From contig DASXHD010000044.1 of the NCBI GenBank assembly GCA_036488725.1, positions 8,501 through 72,500 on the forward strand: a stretch of 64,000 nucleotides of DNA, written 5' to 3'. This document shows positions 7,521 through 15,930 of the stretch, one piece after another. Below the pieces are notes generated by a model. The model ran no database searches and was not told where the DNA came from. It saw only the letters and a list, made by a program, of their open reading frames with translations. Positions within the stretch are counted from its first letter, which is position 1. Each line of letters begins with the position of its first letter. Position numbers and translations under genes: made by a program. This stretch comes from DASXHD01 sp036488725. Its GTDB lineage: Bacteria > Myxococcota_A > Polyangia > Polyangiales > Polyangiaceae.

Positions 7521-9140
7521 CTACTTGTCCGCGAAGGCGACGTCGAGATCGAAGACGTCGCGGAGGAGCTCGGACTTGGCGCGGACGGTCCACTCTTCGA
7601 GCTCGCGGTCTTCGTCGCCTTCGACCGAGAGGAGGAGCTTCGATTTGTGTCGGTCGATTTTGGCGCGCACGCTCTTCACTTTGCCGAGGTGCTCGCGGTC
7701 GAGCGCGTCGGCGATGCGCAGGATGGCGGCGAGGCCGCGGACCTTGCCGCGCGCGACCTTGTCGAGATCGCGGAAGTTCGGGTGCGACGGATCGGGCGGA
7801 CTCTTGCGGTGATAGCGGGCGACGTTCGCGACGATGGCGCGTTCGTCGGGGGCGAGGCCGATGATGTCGCTGTTTTGAATCAAGTAGAAGCTGTGCTTGT
7901 GATGTCCGTCGTAACGAACGAAGTCGCCGATGTCGTGGAGCAGTGACGACGCGCGGAGAAGCAGCCGCTCGCGATCGGAGTATCCGTGGACGTCACGCAA
8001 GTCGTCGAAGAGCTGGCCGGCGAGCTTGGAGACGAGCTGGCCGTGGGCCTCGTCGAATTTGTAGCGGCGGCCGACGCGCTCGCACGCGCCGAGGACGGCT
8101 TGGGCTTCTTGCGCCGTGTCCCAGACTTGAAAGTGCTTGTCGGCGAGCTCGACCAAGATGCCCTCTTTGAGGCCGACGCCGGGCGCGACGATGGCGCCCA
8201 TCTTGAAGACCTCGGCCAGCCGCAAGAGGAGCGCGGCGGCCGGCACGATCGTGTCGGCGCGGTCGGGGCGTAGACTGAATTGTTCGCGGCGATCGGCGGC
8301 GCTCATCTTGAGGAGCTTCGCGAAGAGCGCGCGCATCGCGCCGACGTCGATCGCGCGCGGATAGCCGAACGCGCCGCCGTCGGCGGGGCAGAGGTCGGCG
8401 AGCGTGTCGATGTTTCCGCCGGTGCCGACGAACGACTCGAAGCTCGTCTTCGAGAGCTGCGGCACCGCCTCGACGAGCGCGCGATCGATCATCTCGGTCA
8501 AGAGACGGACGCGCTCTTTGTCGAGCGGCTGGCCTTGGCCCGGCAGGATCGTTTCGAGCAAACGCACCGTGCCGACGGGGAGCGAAATCGAAAATGCGTG
8601 CCGCGCTTTTTCGAGCACCGTGAGCTCGGTCGAGCCGCCGCCCACGTCGACGAGCAGGGCCGTTCGATCTTTGAGGCCGAGGCGGCGCACGACGGCGAGC
8701 TCGATGAGTCGCGCCTCTTCGATGCCCTCGATGACCTCGAGCTCGACCCCAGCTTCGCGACGCGCGCGCTCGACGAGCGTCTCGCGGTTCTTGGCTTCGC
8801 GAACCGCGCTCGTCGCGGTCGCCCGGTAGGCATCGACGTGCGCTTCGTCCATCGCGCGACGAAACTCGCGGAGCGCGGTGCACGCTTGGCCGATCGACAC
8901 CGGCGCGAGCCGTCCCGTCAAAAAGACTTCGGTGCCGAGCCGCACCGGCGCGCGAAGGTTCGCGATCTCGCGCCAGCCTTCGCCGCTTTTTCCGACCGTC
9001 GGGAGCGAGAGCTGCGACGCGTCTTTCTTTTCCGGCGCGGTCGCTTCGACGATGCGCAAGCGAATCGCGTTCGAGCCGAGGTCGACCGCGGCGAACCGAG
9101 CTCGATCGTGCTCGCGCGGGCGCGCCGCGTTGTCGGCCAT
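7521..9140 (-). CDS. ppx: Ppx/GppA phosphatase with C-terminal HD domain
   Basis: A 539-residue protein from the ATG at 9140 (MADNAARP); an in-frame ATG at 9161 would add MHLCSVR. The N-terminal two-thirds is the Ppx/GppA ASKHA fold: FAAVDLGSNAIRLRI, ATATSAVREAKNR, LLVDVGGGSTELTVL and FVGTGGNIDTLA. An HD domain follows (SSLLHDIGDFVRYDG, HHKHSFYLI). Members hydrolyse inorganic polyphosphate and/or pppGpp, linking phosphate store and stringent response; the longer HD-bearing form is usually an exopolyphosphatase. It is followed 12 bases on by a lipoprotein gene. The family is certain; polyP versus pppGpp preference is not. Confidence 0.92.
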   Translation of the reverse strand: MADNAARPREHDRARFAAVDLGSNAIRLRIVEATAPEKKDASQLSLPTVGKSGEGWREIANLRAPVRLGTEVFLTGRLAPVSIGQACTALREFRRAMDEAHVDAYRATATSAVREAKNRETLVERARREAGVELEVIEGIEEARLIELAVVRRLGLKDRTALLVDVGGGSTELTVLEKARHAFSISLPVGTVRLLETILPGQGQPLDKERVRLLTEMIDRALVEAVPQLSKTSFESFVGTGGNIDTLADLCPADGGAFGYPRAIDVGAMRALFAKLLKMSAADRREQFSLRPDRADTIVPAAALLLRLAEVFKMGAIVAPGVGLKEGILVELADKHFQVWDTAQEAQAVLGACERVGRRYKFDEAHGQLVSKLAGQLFDDLRDVHGYSDRERLLLRASSLLHDIGDFVRYDGHHKHSFYLIQNSDIIGLAPDERAIVANVARYHRKSPPDPSHPNFRDLDKVARGKVRGLAAILRIADALDREHLGKVKSVRAKIDRHKSKLLLSVEGDEDRELEEWTVRAKSELLRDVFDLDVAFADK

Positions 9141-9189
9141 TCGCACGGAACATAGATGCAAGTCGCGCCGTGCGCTAGCATCTGCCGCG

Positions 9190-9678
9190 ATGCGAAGGGC
9201 CGCGCTGCTCGCTTTTTGGCTGCTCGCGTGCGCCGACGACGCCCCCGCGCGTCAGCCCGTGCAAGCGCGGCCCATGGACGAGCCGCGCGCGCAGCAAGTG
9301 ATCGCACAGACGTTTCGCGGCGAAGGCATCGAGCCCGAGGGTGGCCGAACGTTCGCGCTCTCGGTGAAAGACCAAGCGCCGCTCGCCGTCGCCGCGGCCG
9401 GCCACAAATGGGGCGTCCTCTGGCTCACGCGCGATCGCATGCGCGATCTCGCCGCGTATCTCCCCAAGCACGGCGGCTCCGACGACGCGCCGCTCGTCTT
9501 GCTCAATGGCGCCGGCGCCGACGCCGACGTCCACGCGCTCGCGCTCTGGGAGACCGATTACATGACCGACGATCTCGCCGGCGAGGCGCACTCGTCGACC
9601 GAGATCGCAGCAGAAGCGAAGCTCGAGCGCGACGTTCGCGACTTCGTCGTCAAAGCGAAGAACGAAGGCTGGCCGTGA
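9190..9678 (+). CDS. Putative lipoprotein, uncharacterised
   Basis: A 162-residue protein starting at the ATG at 9190; the signal MRRAALLAFWLLAC ends in a lipobox with Cys14. The mature part begins with a polar linker and then a compact domain (RTFALSVKDQAPLAVAAAGH, KWGVLWLTRDRMRDLAAYLP). I do not recognise a named family. The pattern VLWLTR..RMRDLA suggests an alpha/beta fold. It overlaps the next small membrane gene by four bases (GTGA), so the two are translationally coupled. The divergent Ppx gene starts 49 bases away. Confidence 0.65.
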   Translation: MRRAALLAFWLLACADDAPARQPVQARPMDEPRAQQVIAQTFRGEGIEPEGGRTFALSVKDQAPLAVAAAGHKWGVLWLTRDRMRDLAAYLPKHGGSDDAPLVLLNGAGADADVHALALWETDYMTDDLAGEAHSSTEIAAEAKLERDVRDFVVKAKNEGWP

Positions 9679-9815
9679 TCGCGCTCGGCGGCGCGCTCTC
9701 GGCGCTAGGCATCGTGCTCGCCGCGAGCGGCCAACCGACTTTCGGCGGCGTCGTCACGCTCGCCGGTTGGGCCACGCTCGTCGTCAGCGTGCATCGCTTC
9801 GGTCGCGCGAAGTGA
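9675..9815 (+). CDS. Small two-helix membrane protein (46 residues)
   Basis: A very short frame starting at a GTG that overlaps the upstream lipoprotein stop (GTGA at 9675-9678). It encodes two hydrophobic helices (LGGALSALGIVLAASG and FGGVVTLAGWATLVVSV) and ends in the basic tail HRFGRAK. The stop overlap and the helix-turn-helix hydrophobic layout support a real gene, although length alone could not. It ends directly against the stop of the convergent sensor-like lipoprotein. Function unknown. Confidence 0.55.
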   Translation: MIALGGALSALGIVLAASGQPTFGGVVTLAGWATLVVSVHRFGRAK

Positions 9816-10676
9816 TCAAAGCTCCGAGCGGAGCACGACGATCCCCGTGTCCGGCGCGAGCTTCGGCGTGCGTTTGGCGGCATAACCGAATTCACGCTCG
9901 GTGATCGTGACGGTGCCTTGGTATGGACCGTTCTTCGTCTTGTCGACGAGCTTCGCGTCCTCGAGCGCTTTTTCGTCGACCTTGGGCGTCGTCCGCTCGG
10001 AGTACACGCCGGCCGCGTCGAACACCGCGACGTAGAAAACCGGCATTTTCCCGGTGTCGCTGTTCTTTCGCAGGTCGCTCTGAAAATCTTCTTTGAGCAC
10101 TTGCTGAAGGTGCGACGCGAAACGCCGATACGACCAACCCGTCACGAAGAGCGCTGCGACTTTGCCTTGTTCGTTTTTGACCGGCGCCGCGGCAATCCAA
10201 TCTTTGTCCGGGCCGCTCGGCAGCGGCGGCCCGCCGAACGAGCCCGTCGTCTCCACGTATTCGCCGCTCGTCGCTTTGGTGATTCCGGGAAACAACTTGG
10301 CGAGGTCCTGCCCGGCCATCGCGTCTTGCTCGAGGTTGTTGCGTATCCCGATTCCCTTGTCGTCGGTCAGCGCGAAGAACGTCGACTTGGCGACGTTCAA
10401 ATCCGGCACCTCGCGCTGCGTGCGGAGGAGCGCCTGGCGCACCGACGGAAGGTCCTTCGTCGGATCGTTTCCGTCGGCCCAGAGATGCTCGAGCTTCTTC
10501 GCGCCCTCCGGCAGGCCCCGCTGGATTTCGCCGACGTCTTTGTCGACGAGCTCCGCGAGCGTGTCGACGTTCGCCGACGCGAGCTTCGCGCTCTCTTTCG
10601 CCTGATCCTTACAACCGATCGAGAACGTCGCGAAAGTGGCCACGATCGCGGCCCGGCGCGCAAAGAGGGCGTGCAT
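9816..10676 (-). CDS. Sensor-like lipoprotein divergent from a Ser/Thr kinase
   Basis: A 286-residue protein from the ATG at 10676 with a lipobox (FATFSIGC, Cys22). The N-terminal third is helical (AKLASANVDTLAELVDKDVG). The middle looks like a periplasmic PAS/Cache-type sensing fold (STFFALTDDKGIGIRNNLEQ, DWIAAAPVKNEQGKVAALFV), followed by YVAVFDAAGVYSERTTP. There is no membrane helix or output domain. The kinase gene starts 30 bases away on the other strand, so the two share a promoter region; a role in supplying a signal to the kinase is an inference only. Confidence 0.65.
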   Translation of the reverse strand: MHALFARRAAIVATFATFSIGCKDQAKESAKLASANVDTLAELVDKDVGEIQRGLPEGAKKLEHLWADGNDPTKDLPSVRQALLRTQREVPDLNVAKSTFFALTDDKGIGIRNNLEQDAMAGQDLAKLFPGITKATSGEYVETTGSFGGPPLPSGPDKDWIAAAPVKNEQGKVAALFVTGWSYRRFASHLQQVLKEDFQSDLRKNSDTGKMPVFYVAVFDAAGVYSERTTPKVDEKALEDAKLVDKTKNGPYQGTVTITEREFGYAAKRTPKLAPDTGIVVLRSEL

Positions 10677-10706
10677 GGTCGTCACGTTAGGTTGTAGTTT
10701 GACCCC

Positions 10707-11807
10707 GTGCAACGGCAGGAAGTTCCCGAGCGGCTCGGCCGGTATCAAGTGCTCGCCAAGATCGGCGAAGGAGGCATGGCATCGGTCTATCTCGGTCGTC
10801 GCCTCGGGCCCGCGATCGCCGAAGACGACGACACGTACGTCGCCCTCAAAGTCATCAAAGACGAGTTCGCGCATCGCGAAGACTTCGTCGCGATGTTCCT
10901 CGACGAGGTGAAGATCGTCGCGTCGCTGCGCAATCCGAGCATCGTGCGTTTGCTCGAGTTCGGGCAAGAAGGCAAAAGGCTTTATTGCGCGCTCGAGCTC
11001 GTGATGGGCCAATCGCTTTGGCGCGTCTGGGACGCGTGCAAAATGCGGCGCTCGCGGCTTCGTTACGACTGGATCGCGTGGGTCGGCGCGCGGATCGCAG
11101 AGGGCCTCCACGTCGCCCACGAGCTCCGCGACGCCGCGGGAAATAACGTCGGATTCGTCCATCGCGACGTCTCGCCGAGCAACGTCCTCGTCTCGTACGA
11201 CGGGCGCATCAAGATCATCGATTTCGGTTTGGCCAAAGCCCAACATCGACTTTCGAAGACGACTGCCGGCGTCATGAAAGGCAAATATGCCTACATGGCG
11301 CCGGAGCAAGCGCGAACGTCGAGCGTCGACCGACGCGCGGACGTCTTTTCGCTCGGCGTGACGCTGTGGGAAATTTCTTGCGACCGGCGCCTCTTCAAGC
11401 GCAAGGACGACGTCGAGACGCTCATCGCGCTCGACGCAGCGCAGGTCCCCGATCCGTGCGCGCTCGTGTGGGGTTATCCGCGGCCGCTCTGGCGCGTGCT
11501 CCGCCGCGCGCTCCGCAAGGAGCCTGACAAGCGCTACGCGACCGCGCTCGACATGGCGCGCGAGCTCGACGCGTGCGCCACGCTCGAAGGCCGAACGCTC
11601 GGCTCGCCCGACATCGCGAAAGTGCTGAAGGCGCTCTTTCCCCTCGAGGCCGAGCGCGACGCCGCGCTGCTTTCCGAAGCCTCGACGTCGCTCGAGACCG
11701 GAGCGCCCATGTCGATCCGCACGAGCGTCTCGTCGCCGGCGCTCGTTCCCGAAGATTGGAAGGCCGCGCTTCCGCCCGGTCTCTTGAACGACCGAACCAA
11801 AAGGTAA
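10707..11807 (+). CDS. Eukaryote-like Ser/Thr protein kinase, soluble
   Basis: A 366-residue kinase from a GTG start. All Hanks elements are present: Gly loop GEGGMASVYLG, catalytic Lys in VALKVIKDEF, catalytic loop HRDVSPSNVLV, IDFGLAKA, and YMAPEQAR with RADVFSLGVTLWE. The Arg of HRD makes it an RD kinase, hence probably activated by phosphorylation of the loop after DFG. The kinase domain ends near residue 290; the remaining 75 residues are Ser/Pro-rich and carry no membrane helix or PASTA repeat, so it is cytoplasmic. Myxobacteria hold many such Pkn kinases. It is divergent from the sensor-like lipoprotein and lies upstream of tRNA-Leu. Confidence 0.92.
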   Translation: MQRQEVPERLGRYQVLAKIGEGGMASVYLGRRLGPAIAEDDDTYVALKVIKDEFAHREDFVAMFLDEVKIVASLRNPSIVRLLEFGQEGKRLYCALELVMGQSLWRVWDACKMRRSRLRYDWIAWVGARIAEGLHVAHELRDAAGNNVGFVHRDVSPSNVLVSYDGRIKIIDFGLAKAQHRLSKTTAGVMKGKYAYMAPEQARTSSVDRRADVFSLGVTLWEISCDRRLFKRKDDVETLIALDAAQVPDPCALVWGYPRPLWRVLRRALRKEPDKRYATALDMARELDACATLEGRTLGSPDIAKVLKALFPLEAERDAALLSEASTSLETGAPMSIRTSVSSPALVPEDWKAALPPGLLNDRTKR

Positions 11808-11859
11808 GTCAGGATTCCATCTCGCCGCGCTTCAGAGTAGACATCACTTCGCTCACAGC

Positions 11860-11944
11860 GCCGAAGTGGCGGAATCGGCAGACGCAGCGGATTCAAAATC
11901 CGCCGAGGTAACCCCTCGTGAGGGTTCAAGTCCCTCCTTCGGTA
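11860..11944 (+). tRNA. tRNA-Leu (anticodon CAA)
   Basis: Class II tRNA of 85 bases. Acceptor GCCGAAG (11860-11866) pairs with CTTCGGT (11937-11943), with A as discriminator; CCA is not encoded. The anticodon stem GCGGA/TCCGC holds the loop TTCAAAA, giving CAA (reads UUG). A long variable arm (GAGGTAACCCCTC) and the T loop GGTTCAAGTCC follow. Confidence 0.95.
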
Positions 11945-12020
11945 CAAGTCATTACGGTCGTCGCATATTTGTCAAAAGGCAATTGACGAGCTGCGATAAA
12001 ACGCACTAAGTGTTTTTTTC

Positions 12021-12437
12021 ATGTCGACCCTTCATTCCACGATCAACTCGCTCGCGTCGGAGTTTGCCCATTCACTCTTGCGCGCGGTGCGCGGCGCGTC
12101 GCTCGAGGAGATCCTCGCCGAGACGGCGCCGGGCCACGCGGGTGGTGGAGCTCGTCGCGGTCGTCCGGCAGCTGCGGCGGCTCACACGACGCAGGCGGCT
12201 CCCGCGCGTCGCGGCGGTCGTCGTCTTCGCCGTCGCACGGCGACGGACATCCAGGCCGTGGTCGGCAAGATGGTCACGCTGCTCAAGTCCAACAAGAAGG
12301 GCCTCCGCGCCGAAGACATCCGCGAGAAGCTCCACCTCGACCGCCGCGAGGTTCCGCGCCCGCTGGCCGAGGCGCTCAAGAAGAAGCTCGTCACCAAAAA
12401 GGGCAAGAAGCGCGCGACCACGTATTACGCCGCCTGA
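12021..12437 (+). CDS. Basic DNA-binding protein with AT-hook-like linker and winged-helix-like C-terminus
   Basis: A 138-residue, strongly basic protein. The N-terminal 35 residues form a helix pair (TINSLASEFAHSLLRAVRGA, SLEEILAE). A linker with GARRGRPAA, an AT-hook-like GRP core, and several Arg clusters follows. The last 65 residues (DIQAVVGKMVTLLKSNKKGL, RAEDIREKLHLDRREVPRPL, KKKLVTKKGKKRATTYY) look like a winged helix. Probably a nucleoid-associated or regulatory protein (inference). No Shine-Dalgarno sequence precedes the ATG; a possible TTGACG at 11983 with TAAGTG at 12007 would give an almost leaderless mRNA. Confidence 0.75.
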   Translation: MSTLHSTINSLASEFAHSLLRAVRGASLEEILAETAPGHAGGGARRGRPAAAAAHTTQAAPARRGGRRLRRRTATDIQAVVGKMVTLLKSNKKGLRAEDIREKLHLDRREVPRPLAEALKKKLVTKKGKKRATTYYAA

Positions 12438-12485
12438 GAAAGGGTTTGGCCGCGTAGCTTTCGCGTGCTAAACACCCCCGCTCCC

Positions 12486-12716
12486 ATGCCCAGCGAAGCC
12501 ATTCAATGCAAGCCGCTCGAAGTGCTCGTGAGCGATCGCGGCATCGAGCGCGCCATCAAGATGCTCAAGCGCAAGCTCGCGTCCGAAGGCGTTTTGCGCG
12601 AGCTCAAGATGCGCCGCCACTACATGAAGCCGAGCGTCAAGCGCCGCAAGAAGCAGGCGGAGGCCGCTCGTCGCCGTCGCAAGCGCGCCAAGCTCGACGC
12701 CGCTCCGCCGAAGTGA
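12486..12716 (+). CDS. rpsU: 30S ribosomal protein bS21
   Basis: A 76-residue basic protein matching bS21: LEVLVSDRGIERAIKMLKRK, then GVLRELKMRRHYMKPSVKRR and an Arg/Lys-rich helix. It binds the 30S platform and helps start selection on mRNA. I chose the ATG at 12486 (MPSEAIQ); a GTG at 12465 would add seven residues. It is a little longer than most bS21 proteins because of an extra basic C-terminus (RRRRKRAKLDAAPPK). It heads a run of closely spaced genes: the next start is 10 bases after its stop. Confidence 0.93.
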   Translation: MPSEAIQCKPLEVLVSDRGIERAIKMLKRKLASEGVLRELKMRRHYMKPSVKRRKKQAEAARRRRKRAKLDAAPPK

Positions 12717-12726
12717 GACTCGCGTG

Positions 12727-13482
12727 ATGCGCTGGACGAATCTGCTCGCTGCAGTCGTCCTTGCTTGCGGGGGCCAAAAAACGACCGCGACCGTGCCGCC
12801 GTCGCCGAGCGCGACGGCCGCGCAGCCCATCGTGGCTGCGGATCTCGACGCGGGCGTGGGCCGAATCGATCCGGCCGCCGTGCGCCAGGTCGTCCGCGCG
12901 GGCGCGCCGCACTTCATGCTTTGCTACGCCGACGGCTTGAAGAAAAAGCGCGACCTCGCCGGCCGCGTCGAAACCAAGTTCGTCATCGACGAAACCGGTC
13001 ACGTGATTTCGACCGAGGACGTCACGCACTCCAACGTGCTTCCCGACGACGCGGTGCGAACGTGCATCCTCGGCAAGTTTCGCAATTTGGAGTTCCCGCC
13101 GCCGAGCCCGAGCGGCCGAGTGACGATTACGTATCCGCTGTTGCTCGAGCCGAGCATGGTTCAGACGGCGAGCGCCGCGCAGTCCGATGCGGGTGCGCCC
13201 GCGCCGGACGACTACCATCACCAGCGCGCGCCGTTCGATCGTTCGGCGACGGCTCAGGCGCTCGGCAAGGTCGACGTCCGCGCGTGCGGTTTCCACGGCT
13301 CGGGACACGCGATGCTGACGTTCGATCCGAGCGGCGTCCCGATCAAGGTCGAGATCGACGCTCCGCCGAACGCGACGAAGACGGCCGCCGGCGCGTGCGT
13401 CGAGAAGGCGTTCGCCGCGGTTCGCATCCCGTTGTTCGACGGAGACGCCGTGACGGTCGGCAAGAACTTCCACGTTCCGTGA
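12727..13482 (+). CDS. AgmX/PglI C-terminal-domain lipoprotein
   Basis: A 251-residue lipoprotein (NLLAAVVLAC, lipobox Cys14; ATG at 12727, with an adjacent GTG at 12724 as alternative). The first domain matches the AgmX/PglI C-terminal domain, a TonB-C-like fold: INPAAV-like entry RIDPAAVRQVVRAGAPHFML, CYADGLKKKRDLAGRVETKF, VIDETGHVISTEDV and CILGKFRNLEFPPPSPSG. A second, weaker copy follows (KVDVRACGFHGSGHAML, CVEKAFAAVRIPLFDG). These domains were named from Myxococcus gliding-motility and related envelope proteins; direct role here is unknown. A DAG-containing linker (SDAGAPAPDD) joins the halves. It lies between rpsU and deoC. Confidence 0.8.
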   Translation: MRWTNLLAAVVLACGGQKTTATVPPSPSATAAQPIVAADLDAGVGRIDPAAVRQVVRAGAPHFMLCYADGLKKKRDLAGRVETKFVIDETGHVISTEDVTHSNVLPDDAVRTCILGKFRNLEFPPPSPSGRVTITYPLLLEPSMVQTASAAQSDAGAPAPDDYHHQRAPFDRSATAQALGKVDVRACGFHGSGHAMLTFDPSGVPIKVEIDAPPNATKTAAGACVEKAFAAVRIPLFDGDAVTVGKNFHVP

Positions 13483-13495
13483 TACAACTTTGGCC

Positions 13496-14437
13496 GTGAC
13501 GCTCCAGGTGCCTTCACACTCCAAGAAACATTTCGGCGCTCCGTCGCACTTCAATCCGGCCTCGCCGCCGGTCGACCAAATCGCGATCGAAGAGCGCGTC
13601 GCGGCGCTCGCCAAACGCTCCATCAAAAAGGCGTCGAAGGTCTCCGGCCTGCGCCTGACCGTCGCGATGATGGATTTGACGACGCTCGAGGGCAAAGACA
13701 CGCCCGGCAAAGTTCGTCAGATGTGCCAAAAGGCGCTTTTACCGCTCGATCGCGATCCGACGATTGGGCCGGCCGCCGCCGTGTGCGTTTATCCCAATTT
13801 GGTTCCGGTCGCGAAGAAGGCGCTCGCGGGCTCCAAAGTCAAAGTCGCGAGCGTCGCGACCGCGTTTCCGTCGGGTCAATCGCCGCTTCCGATCAAGCTC
13901 GATGACGTGCGTCGCGCGGTCGAGCTCGGCGCGGACGAAATCGACATGGTGATCGATCGCGGCGCGATGCTCTCCGGCGATTACCGAAAAGTGTTCGATG
14001 AAATCGCCGCGACGAAAGAGGCGTGCGGCGCGGCGCACCTCAAAGTGATCTTGGAGACGGGCGAGCTCGGCTCGCTCGACACCGTGCGCAAGGCGAGCGA
14101 AATCGGCATCGCGGCGGGCGGCGACTTCATCAAGACATCGACCGGAAAAATCGTCCCTGCGGCCACGCCCCAAGTCACGCTCGTGATGCTCGAAGCGATT
14201 CGCGACCACTATCACGCGACCGGTCACAAAGTCGGGATGAAGCCCGCCGGCGGAATCCGCACGGCGAAACAAGCGCTTCATTATCTCGTCATCGTCAAAG
14301 AGACGCTCGGCGACGCGTGGCTCACGCCCGACTTGTTCCGCTTCGGCGCGAGCACGCTCTTGAACGACGTCTTGATGCAGCTCGAGAAAGAGCGCACGGG
14401 CTTCTATCAAGCGAACGAAGACTTCTCGAAGGATTGA
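13496..14437 (+). CDS. deoC: Deoxyribose-phosphate aldolase
   Basis: A 313-residue class I aldolase that cleaves 2-deoxyribose-5-phosphate to glyceraldehyde-3-phosphate and acetaldehyde in the cytoplasm. Seen motifs: GADEIDMVIDRGA (proton-relay Asp), DFIKTSTGKIV with the Schiff-base Lys at about residue 213, and VGMKPAGGIRTAKQA with the second Lys. The start is the GTG at 13496; a TTG at 13490 is possible. It is longer than the E. coli enzyme (259 residues) by an N-terminal extension, and closer to ALDH-linked and eukaryotic types. The next gene starts 2 bases after its stop and could oxidise the acetaldehyde. Confidence 0.93.
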   Translation: MTLQVPSHSKKHFGAPSHFNPASPPVDQIAIEERVAALAKRSIKKASKVSGLRLTVAMMDLTTLEGKDTPGKVRQMCQKALLPLDRDPTIGPAAAVCVYPNLVPVAKKALAGSKVKVASVATAFPSGQSPLPIKLDDVRRAVELGADEIDMVIDRGAMLSGDYRKVFDEIAATKEACGAAHLKVILETGELGSLDTVRKASEIGIAAGGDFIKTSTGKIVPAATPQVTLVMLEAIRDHYHATGHKVGMKPAGGIRTAKQALHYLVIVKETLGDAWLTPDLFRFGASTLLNDVLMQLEKERTGFYQANEDFSKD

Positions 14438-14439
14438 GA

Positions 14440-15930
14440 ATGAAGAAGCTCGCGAAGCGAAACGGAAACGGGCACAACGAGCTCGACTTCGGCAAGGCGT
14501 GGGATTACGCGCCGGCGCCTGAAGCGACCGATCACGTCAAGATCGCGCCGCGCTACGAGCTCTTCATCGGCGGCAAATGGCAAAAGCCGCTATCGAAGAA
14601 ATACTTCGACACGATTTCGCCTTCGACCGAGCAAAAGCTCGCCGAGGTCGCCGAAGCCGACGCGGCCGACGTCGATGCGGCGGTCGCTGCTGCGCGGCGC
14701 GGATACGAAAAATACTGGTCGAAGCTGCCCGGCGCCGAGCGCGCGAAATACATCTTTCGTATCGCGCGTGCGATTCAAGAGAAAGCGCGCGAGCTCGCCG
14801 TCGTCGAATCGATGGATGGCGGTAAACCGATCAAGGAATCGCGCGACGTCGACGTGCCGCTCGCTGCGGCGCATTTCTTTTATCACGCAGGTTGGGCCGA
14901 CAAGCTCGATTACGCGTTTCACGGGCGGCGCGCGCGGCCGCTCGGCGTCGCCGCGCAGATCATTCCGTGGAATTTCCCGCTGCTCATGGCCGCGTGGAAA
15001 ATCGCGCCCGCGCTCGCGTGCGGCAACACGGTGGTGCTGAAACCCGCCGAAACGACGCCGCTCACCGCGCTCTTGCTCGCGCACATCGTTCAAGAGGCGG
15101 AGCTCCCGCCCGGCGTCGTCAACATCGTGACCGGCGCGGGCGCGACCGGCGCGGCGCTCGCAGGTCATGCCGACGTCAACAAGATCGCATTCACCGGCTC
15201 GACCGAAATCGGCAAACGCATTCAGCGGGCGATCGCCGGCACCAACAAGAAAATCACCCTCGAGCTAGGCGGCAAAGCGGCCAACATCATTTTCGCCGAC
15301 GCGCCGATCGATCAGGCCGTCGAGGGAATCATCAAAGGCATTTATTTCAATCAGGGCCACGTCTGCTGCGCGGGCTCGCGTTTGCTCGTCGAAGAGAGCG
15401 TGCACGACGTCGTCGTCCGCAAATTGCGCGACCGCATGGCGACGCTCCGGCTCGGCGATCCGCTCGACAAGAACACCGACGTCGGCGCGATCAACTCGAA
15501 GATGCAGCTCCAAAAAATCAAGGAGCTCGTCAAAGCCGGCGAAGACGAAGGCGGAGATCGCTTTTCGGCGCCGTGCGCGATTCCGCAAAAGGGTTATTGG
15601 TTCGCGCCGACCTTCTTCACCGGCGTCGCGCAGTCGAGCCGCATCGCGCGCGAAGAAGTCTTCGGGCCGGTGCTTTCGATCCTCACGTTCCGCACGCCGG
15701 ACGAGGCGATCGAAAAAGCGAACAACACGATGTACGGCCTCAGCGCCGGCATTTGGACCGACAAGGGCGCGAAGATTTTCTGGCTCGCGCAAAAGCTCAA
15801 AGCCGGCGTGATTTGGGGCAACACGTACAATAAATTCGATCCGAGCGCGCCGTTCGGCGGCTACAAAGAGAGCGGCTTCGGTCGCGAAGGCGGCCGGCAA
15901 GGGCTCTCGGCCTACGTGGAGCTCGAATGA
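14440..15930 (+). CDS. Aldehyde dehydrogenase, catalytic (ALDH16 N-terminal-like)
   Basis: A 496-residue NAD(P)-dependent aldehyde dehydrogenase with all active-site parts: oxyanion Asn in IIPWNFPLL, NAD loop FTGSTEIGKRI, general base E275 in LELGGKAANII, and catalytic C309 in GHVCCAGSR; EEVFGPVLSI and PFGGYKESGFGRE complete the fold. Two bases separate it from deoC, so acetaldehyde from deoxyribose phosphate is the likely substrate (inference). Its stop overlaps the ATG of the next, ALDH-like gene by four bases (ATGA). Together the pair gives 814 residues, close to the two-domain ALDH16 family, so this may be its catalytic half. Confidence 0.92.
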   Translation: MKKLAKRNGNGHNELDFGKAWDYAPAPEATDHVKIAPRYELFIGGKWQKPLSKKYFDTISPSTEQKLAEVAEADAADVDAAVAAARRGYEKYWSKLPGAERAKYIFRIARAIQEKARELAVVESMDGGKPIKESRDVDVPLAAAHFFYHAGWADKLDYAFHGRRARPLGVAAQIIPWNFPLLMAAWKIAPALACGNTVVLKPAETTPLTALLLAHIVQEAELPPGVVNIVTGAGATGAALAGHADVNKIAFTGSTEIGKRIQRAIAGTNKKITLELGGKAANIIFADAPIDQAVEGIIKGIYFNQGHVCCAGSRLLVEESVHDVVVRKLRDRMATLRLGDPLDKNTDVGAINSKMQLQKIKELVKAGEDEGGDRFSAPCAIPQKGYWFAPTFFTGVAQSSRIAREEVFGPVLSILTFRTPDEAIEKANNTMYGLSAGIWTDKGAKIFWLAQKLKAGVIWGNTYNKFDPSAPFGGYKESGFGREGGRQGLSAYVELE

